A stretch of 64,000 nt of DNA from Streptomyces uncialis (lineage in GTDB: Bacteria > Actinomycetota > Actinomycetes > Streptomycetales > Streptomycetaceae). The stretch spans positions 7,868,001 to 7,932,000 of the forward strand of contig NZ_CP109583.1 of the NCBI RefSeq assembly GCF_036250755.1, written 5' to 3'. A model generated the notes under the pieces. That model saw only the letters and a list, made by a program, of their open reading frames with translations, ran no database searches and was not told where the DNA came from. A program made the translations under genes and the position numbers. How positions within the stretch are numbered: the stretch's first letter is position 1; each line of letters starts with the position of its first letter. Positions 59,334 to 64,000 of this stretch are shown one piece after another.

Positions 59334-60089
59334 ATGACTGTGCGGGACAGCGGACGGGTCGCGCTGATCACCGGCGCGAGCCGGGGCATCGGGTACGGCA
59401 TCGCCGCGGCGCTCGTCGCCCGGGGCGACAAGGTGTGCGTCACGGGACGCGGTGAGGAGGACCTGCGGGAGGCCGTCGCGAAGCTCGGCGCCGACCGGGC
59501 CGTCGCGGTCCCCGGCAGGGCGCACGACGAGGAGCATCAGGCGGTCGCCGTCGAGCGCGCCATGGAGGCGTTCGGCCGGATCGACTTCCTCATCAACAAC
59601 GCGGGCACCAATCCGGTGTTCGGGCCGATGGCCGATCTGGATCTCGGGGCGGCCCGCAAGGTCTACGAGACCAACGTCATCTCCGCGCTCGGGTTCGCGC
59701 AGCGCACCTGGAAGGCGTGGCAGAAGGACAACGGCGGCGCGATCGTCAACATCGCCTCGGTCGCCGGGGTCTCGGCCTCGCCCTTCATCGGCGCGTACGG
59801 CATGAGCAAGGCCGCGATGGTCAATCTGACGCTCCAGCTCGCCCATGAGTTCGCGCCCGGGGTCCGGGTGAACGCGATCGCGCCCGCGGTGGTGCGCACC
59901 GGCTTCGCCAGCGCCCTGTACGAGGGGCGCGAGGAGGAGGTCACCGCGGCGTATCCGCTCGGCAGGCTGGGGGTCCCGGAGGACATCGGGGGCGCCGCCG
60001 CGTTCCTCACCTCGGACCAGGCCGACTGGATCACCGGACAGACGCTGACGGTCGACGGAGGGCTCTTCCTGAACGCGGGGGTGACCTGA
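59334..60089 (+). CDS. SDR family oxidoreductase
   Basis: This 251-residue SDR has the TGASRGIGYGIAA cofactor loop, NNAGTNPVFGP, IASVAGVSASPFIGAYGMSK (Ser, Tyr, Lys) and a C-terminal ITGQTLTVDGG. GGAGG lies about 10 bases before the ATG. It is cotranscribed with the first SDR gene and is diverged from it, so the substrates probably differ. NAD(P)H preference cannot be judged by eye. Confidence 0.87.
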   Translation: MTVRDSGRVALITGASRGIGYGIAAALVARGDKVCVTGRGEEDLREAVAKLGADRAVAVPGRAHDEEHQAVAVERAMEAFGRIDFLINNAGTNPVFGPMADLDLGAARKVYETNVISALGFAQRTWKAWQKDNGGAIVNIASVAGVSASPFIGAYGMSKAAMVNLTLQLAHEFAPGVRVNAIAPAVVRTGFASALYEGREEEVTAAYPLGRLGVPEDIGGAAAFLTSDQADWITGQTLTVDGGLFLNAGVT

Positions 60090-60293
60090 CGGATCCGGCG
60101 GACCCGGGGACGTGCGATCCCGGGTGCGAGTGACGGCCGGGGGTGACCTGACGGACCGTCATCACCCGGGCATTTGCGCTCGTACGCGACCTTGCCGGAT
60201 ATCCCGCACCCCGTCGTCATGGGCGGTTCCGGCGGCGGAGTGCTGCGGTAGGGTGCGCCAACCCCGAGGTTCGGCCGATCGAGGAGCGTGCGC

Positions 60294-61871
60294 GTGTTCG
60301 TCCGGTTCCGATGTGCGCGGTACATGGCGGCGGTGGCGTCGATATCCGTGCTCGCCGGATGCGGGCTGGTGCCGCCCGGCGGTTCAGGCGGCGAGCAGAA
60401 GGTCACCGTCGGCACCACGAGCGCCCCCAGCACCCTCGATCCCGCGGCCTCGTGGGACGGCTCCTGGGAGCTGTTCCGCAACGTCCACCAGACGCTGCTC
60501 AGCTACCCGAGGGGCGCTTCCGAGCCCGAACCGGACGCCGCCCGCTGCGCGTTCGCGGACGACTCCAACCGCTCCTACTCCTGCACCCTGCGCGACGACC
60601 TCACCTTCTCCGACGGTGACCCGCTGGACGCGACGGCGGTCAAGCACACCTTCGACCGGATCATGCGCATCGGTGTGGACGGCGGCCCCAAGGGACTGCT
60701 CGGCAGCCTGGAACGCGTCGAGACCCGGGGCGACGACACGGTGGTCTTCCAGCTGAACCAGCCCGACGCCACGTTCCCCTTCGTCCTCGCGACGCCCGCC
60801 ATGTCGCTCGTCGACCCGCGTGAGTACCCCGCCGACTCGCTGCGCGAGGGCGGCGGCGTCACCGGCTCCGGCCCGTACGTCCTCAAGTCGTACCAGGAGG
60901 GCAAGCAGGCGCAGCTCGTCCGCAACAGCCGCTACAAGGGCTACGCGGAGCGCAAGAACGACGCGGTGACGATCCGCTACTACCCGGACTCGGCCTCCAT
61001 GGTCAAAGCCCTGCGCGACAAGCAGATCGACGCCACCTTCCGGGGGCTGTCCGCCCCCGACATCATCGACCTCCAGAGCGACGACGCCGGGGGCGGCCTC
61101 CAGCTGGTCGAGGGCGCGGGCACCGAGATCAGCTACCTCGTGTTCAACCCCAAGGACCCCTGGGCCGGGAGGCCCGCCGTCCGCAAGGCGATCGCCCAGC
61201 TCATCGACCGCAGCGCCATCGCCCACAAGGTCTACAAGGACACCGTGGACCCGCTGTACTCCATGATCCCGACGGGGCTGCCCGGACATACGACGGGCTT
61301 CTTCGACGACTACGGCAAGCCGAGCGTCGACAAGGCCCGCGACCTGCTCCTCCAGGACGGGATCACCGAACCGGTCCCCCTGGAACTGTGGTTCACGAGC
61401 GACCGTTACGGCTCCCTGACCGCCCCCGCGTTCGCGGAGATCGAACGGCAGCTGGAGCGGTCGAGGCTCTTCGACGTGACCCTCAGGAGCCGCCCCTGGA
61501 AGACCTACGAGGCCGGGTACCGCAGCGGCGAGTACCCCGTCTTCGGCCGCGGCTGGTTCCCCGACTTCCCCGACCCGGAGAACTTCATCGCGCCGTTCGT
61601 CGGCGAGCGGAACGCGCTCGGAACGCCCTACATCGTGCGGGAGATCACCTCCGTACTGCTGCCGCAGTCCCGCCGGGAGACCGACCGCGGCGCGGTGGTC
61701 GGGGACTTCGAGCGCGCACAGAAGATCCTCGTCGACGACGCGCGGCTGCTGCCGCTGTGGCAGGGGCGCCAGTACGTCGCCACGAGCGAGGAGATCTCCG
61801 GCGGCGAGCGCGCGCTCGACCCGTCCACGATCATGATGATGTGGGAGCTGGAACGCAAGACAAGTTGGTAG
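60294..61871 (+). CDS. Peptide/oligopeptide ABC transporter substrate-binding lipoprotein
   Basis: This DppA/OppA-type protein of about 525 residues has a lipoprotein signal (RFRCARYMAAVASISVLAGC). The SBP family 5 pattern includes SAPSTLDPAASWDGSWELFR, TLRDDLTFSDGDPLDATAVK and HTFDRIM. GVTGSGPYVLKSYQEGK and EYPVFGRGWFPDFPDPENFI are further motifs. GTG at 60294 is preferred because GAGGAG lies 7 bases upstream; the GTG at 60288 is too close to it. No permease or ATPase genes are adjacent, so it works with a remote ABC system or as a sensor. Confidence 0.88.
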   Translation: MFVRFRCARYMAAVASISVLAGCGLVPPGGSGGEQKVTVGTTSAPSTLDPAASWDGSWELFRNVHQTLLSYPRGASEPEPDAARCAFADDSNRSYSCTLRDDLTFSDGDPLDATAVKHTFDRIMRIGVDGGPKGLLGSLERVETRGDDTVVFQLNQPDATFPFVLATPAMSLVDPREYPADSLREGGGVTGSGPYVLKSYQEGKQAQLVRNSRYKGYAERKNDAVTIRYYPDSASMVKALRDKQIDATFRGLSAPDIIDLQSDDAGGGLQLVEGAGTEISYLVFNPKDPWAGRPAVRKAIAQLIDRSAIAHKVYKDTVDPLYSMIPTGLPGHTTGFFDDYGKPSVDKARDLLLQDGITEPVPLELWFTSDRYGSLTAPAFAEIERQLERSRLFDVTLRSRPWKTYEAGYRSGEYPVFGRGWFPDFPDPENFIAPFVGERNALGTPYIVREITSVLLPQSRRETDRGAVVGDFERAQKILVDDARLLPLWQGRQYVATSEEISGGERALDPSTIMMMWELERKTSW

Positions 61872-61935
61872 ATCCGCAGGTCGCAGCCTTGACAGGCGGC
61901 CCGGTCCGGTGCTGCCCGGGCCGAAGCGGCGGGCG

Positions 61936-61958
61936 TTGTCAGTGGGCGCCGGTAGGTT
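61936..61958 (+). promoter_or_regulatory. RecA-NDp (PafBC-type) DNA-damage promoter
   Basis: TTGTCAGTG (61936-61944), exactly 8 bases, then TAGGTT (61953-61958) fit the mycobacterial/actinobacterial RecA-independent damage promoter TTGTCRGTG-N8-TAnnnT. It lies 66 bases before ung, a DNA-repair gene. Confidence 0.8.
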
Positions 61959-62024
61959 CTTGGGTGTGGGGGCGGCCGTGGGGGTCCAGGGCCGCCGAAC
62001 GACCTTTTTCCGGAGGATGTTGAC

Positions 62025-62708
62025 GTGACCGATACCGCCCTGCTGCCCGAGTCCTGGCGTGGCGTCCTCGGCGAGGAACTGGCGAAGCCCTACTTCGAGG
62101 AACTCACCGGGTTCGTCGAGGAGGAGCGGGGGAAGGGCCCGGTCTACCCGCCTCGCGACGAGGTGTTCGCCGCCCTGGAGGCCACCCCGTACGACCAGGT
62201 CAAGGTGCTGGTCCTGGGCCAGGACCCGTACCACGGCGAGGGCCAGGGGCACGGGCTGTGCTTCTCGGTCCGGCCCGGTGTGAAAACCCCGCCGTCGCTC
62301 CGGAACATCTACAAGGAGATGCACGCCGAGCTAGGGCATCCCGTTCCGGACAACGGCTATCTGATGCCGTGGGCCCAGCAGGGGGTCCTGCTGCTCAACG
62401 CGGTGCTGACGGTCCGCTCCGGCGAGGCCAACTCCCACAAGGGCAAGGGCTGGGAGCGGTTCACCGACGCCGTCATCCACGCCGTCGCGGACCGGCCCGA
62501 CCCGGCCGTCTTCGTCCTGTGGGGGAACTACGCGCAGAAGAAGCTGCCGCTGATCGACCAGGACCGGCACGTCGTGGTGAAGGGGGCGCACCCGTCGCCG
62601 CTCTCCGCGAAGAAGTTCTTCGGCTCCCGGCCGTTCACCCAGATCGACGAGGCCGTGGCCAAGCAGGGCCACACCGCGATCGACTGGCGCATCCCGAACC
62701 TGGGCTGA
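62025..62708 (+). CDS. ung: Uracil-DNA glycosylase
   Basis: This 227-residue family 1 UDG has the water-activating motif VLVLGQDPYHGEGQ (Asp near 67), VKTPPSLRNIYKE, the uracil-binding LLNAVLTV region and the DNA-intercalating HPSPLSA loop near 190. It removes uracil from DNA to start base-excision repair. GTG at 62025 has GGAGG upstream. The damage-type promoter upstream suggests induction by DNA damage. Confidence 0.96.
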   Translation: MTDTALLPESWRGVLGEELAKPYFEELTGFVEEERGKGPVYPPRDEVFAALEATPYDQVKVLVLGQDPYHGEGQGHGLCFSVRPGVKTPPSLRNIYKEMHAELGHPVPDNGYLMPWAQQGVLLLNAVLTVRSGEANSHKGKGWERFTDAVIHAVADRPDPAVFVLWGNYAQKKLPLIDQDRHVVVKGAHPSPLSAKKFFGSRPFTQIDEAVAKQGHTAIDWRIPNLG

Positions 62709-62993
62709 CCCGGTCGCGGGGGGACGGCACCGGCGGCGACTTCGGTGACCCCGCGCCCCAGCGCGCAGGGGCGGCGCCCGGTGCTCGCGCGGGGGCGGGT
62801 CCGGCCGCTGCGCCGGTGGTGCCGTACCCGGCCGGTGCGGCACTGTCCGGGTGGCACTGTCCGGCCCCTCGCGGGGTGCATCGGCGGGTACGGGGCCCGC
62901 GCCTGCCCCGGAATGTCCCCGGTGACCGTTAGCGTCGTCCTCTCGGGAACGATCGCCGTACCGGCGCGATCGGCGGACCGGCGGGAGGACGCG

Positions 62994-63548
62994 GTGGCGG
63001 AGCGGCAGGAGGGGACAGCGGGGGACGACACCACGATGACCCGTATCGGGCAGGCCGTCATGCTGCACCACGGCGGCGACCGTGAGGAGGCCCGCGACCG
63101 TTTCCTGGCCCTGTGGGCGGAGATCGCGGACAGCGGGGACCCGTTGCACCGGTGCACCCTCGCCCACTACATGGCCGACACCCAGGACGACCCGGAGGCC
63201 GAGCTGGCCTGGGACCTGCGGGCCCTGTCCGCCGCCGAGGAACTGGCCGACGGCCGGGTGCCGCCGTACCATCTGGCGCCCGCCGCCCGCGCCTTCTACC
63301 CCTCGCTCCATCTCAATCTGGCCGCCGACTATGTGAAACTCGGCCGCACCGATGCCGCCCGCAGCCATCTGCGGCTGTCACGCGGGGCCCTGGACCAGCT
63401 CGCCGACGACGGATACGGCGACGCCCTCCGGGCCGCCATCGCCCGGCTGGGACACCGGCTGGACGGCGACCCGCCCGACGACCCCGGACCGGGCCCGCTC
63501 CGCCCGAGGAGCGACGGACCGCTGGGGCCGCCCCGCCGGGAGCAGTAG
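62994..63548 (+). CDS. Tetratricopeptide-like hypothetical protein
   Basis: The protein has 184 residues from GTG at 62994, where GGGAGG lies upstream. It is helical, with repeat-like pairs such as GQAVMLHHGGDREEARDRFL, RCTLAHYMADTQDDPEAELA and LHLNLAADYVKLGRTDAARS. These resemble TPR helices. The tail is proline-rich. There is no catalytic motif or signal peptide; a protein-interaction role is likely. Frames extending further upstream are poor. Confidence 0.72.
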   Translation: MAERQEGTAGDDTTMTRIGQAVMLHHGGDREEARDRFLALWAEIADSGDPLHRCTLAHYMADTQDDPEAELAWDLRALSAAEELADGRVPPYHLAPAARAFYPSLHLNLAADYVKLGRTDAARSHLRLSRGALDQLADDGYGDALRAAIARLGHRLDGDPPDDPGPGPLRPRSDGPLGPPRREQ

Positions 63549-63617
63549 CCGCGGCGCCCCCGTATCGGGGTTCCCGTCTGTCCGACCGGCCGTCCCGACC
63601 ACCCGGTCGACCACACG

Positions 63618-64000
63618 TCAACCACCCGGGTACGCCCGCGCGCAGAGCCGGGCCATCCGGTCACCGGGCTCCCAGCCCCCGTACGCGCGCCCGAGGGCGC
63701 ACACATCCGTGGTGGTAGGGGTCGCCACCGGGCGCGGTGGTGAGGAGGGTGGGGGCGGTACGGGCCTGGGCGGCGTCGCGGTCCTCCGCCGCGCCGAGGG
63801 AGAGTGAACCGGGGGCGGGTCGAGGGACGGTGCCGGGGCGGATCTCGTCGTCGGCGGTGCGGGGGCCGGAGGACGGTACGGGGGTGCCGTGGGGCGGGGA
63901 GCCGGGCCGACGAGTCGCAGTGCCTCCCGCGCCGGGGGCTGGACCAGTCGCGGCGGCCGGGCGCTGTCCGCGTGCGGTGCGCGGGGCGCGGCGGACGAGA
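63618..64000 (-). CDS. C-terminal part of a proline-rich protein (runs off window)
   Basis: The minus-strand frame stays open from a TGA at 63618-63620 to the window end, at least 127 codons. The C-terminus reads DVCALGRAYGGWEPGDRMAR then LCARAYPGG, a compact motif seen at the end of some actinomycete membrane-associated or regulatory proteins, as I remember. Before it is a long Pro/Ala/Arg linker. The start and main domain lie outside the window, so the family cannot be named. Confidence 0.6.
   Translation of the reverse strand, partial: SSAAPRAPHADSARPPRLVQPPAREALRLVGPAPRPTAPPYRPPAPAPPTTRSAPAPSLDPPPVHSPSARRRTATPPRPVPPPPSSPPRPVATPTTTDVCALGRAYGGWEPGDRMARLCARAYPGG

Noticed and set aside
62709..62993. 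N-terminal extension of the TPR-like gene from 62745
   Set aside because: Composition is low-complexity and the good ribosome site is at the GTG at 62994.
1..64000. CRISPR arrays, tRNA or rRNA genes
   Set aside because: No regularly spaced repeat-spacer array, no cloverleaf with a recognisable T-loop and CCA end, and no rRNA-like conserved blocks were found by reading.

Overview
This is a high-GC actinobacterial chromosome segment, almost certainly Streptomyces. The evidence is the strong third-position GC bias, frequent GTG starts, 4-base start/stop overlaps, leaderless promoters, a helicase/CBS/SCO5918-type cold-shock block, a MocR regulator and an ECF42 sigma factor with its DGPF partner. 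No rRNA, tRNA or CRISPR array was seen.

Region 1 (1-21.6 kb) is ordinary chromosome. It carries a CPBP membrane protease, a PhzF-type isomerase, a PAP2 membrane phosphatase, the ECF42 sigma factor with its YCII/DGPF protein, and a PadR regulator. Further on are a Clp-N protein, two EamA exporters (the second behind a proline-rich leader peptide), a flavin split-barrel protein divergent from a MocR regulator, a secreted M4 protease and an AraC regulator. The region ends with an iron-siderophore ABC operon: ATPase, binding lipoprotein, double-length FhuB-like permease and a C39-like protein, behind a candidate iron box.

Region 2 (21.6-34 kb) is accessory DNA. An orphan TctC binding protein with a divergent GntR regulator looks inserted into a copy of a HipA-like gene's promoter; the intact gene lies at 57 kb. 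Then come a less GC-extreme secretome island (S8 protease with three P domains, an RHS-like phospholipase A2, a lipoprotein), IS remnants, a cold-shock gene, a fragment of a KASIII-like gene, a kinase-like protein and an alpha/beta hydrolase.

Region 3 (34-46.5 kb) is a compact polyketide cluster. A single 2532-residue reducing type I PKS (KS-AT-DH-MT-ER-KR-ACP, no thioesterase) is divergent from an operon of free ACP, cytochrome P450 and a KASIII-like protein that lacks the usual catalytic cysteine.

Region 4 (46.7-55 kb) holds a PPOX-like protein, a RhoGDI-like protein interrupted by a palindromic repeat, two more cold-shock genes, a PepSY protein with a 29-bp perfect terminator hairpin, Tn3 and IS5 remnants, the cold-shock/DEAD-helicase/CBS/SCO5918 block, and relaxase and phosphotransferase pseudogenes.

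Region 5 (55-64 kb) starts with an ATP-grasp RiPP (graspetide) pair, tgmA and tgmB. The tgmC methyltransferase is destroyed and abuts an integrase remnant. A leaderless HipA-like/DUF3037 pair, two SDR oxidoreductases behind a palindrome, a peptide-binding lipoprotein, uracil-DNA glycosylase behind a DNA-damage-type promoter, and two less certain proteins follow.
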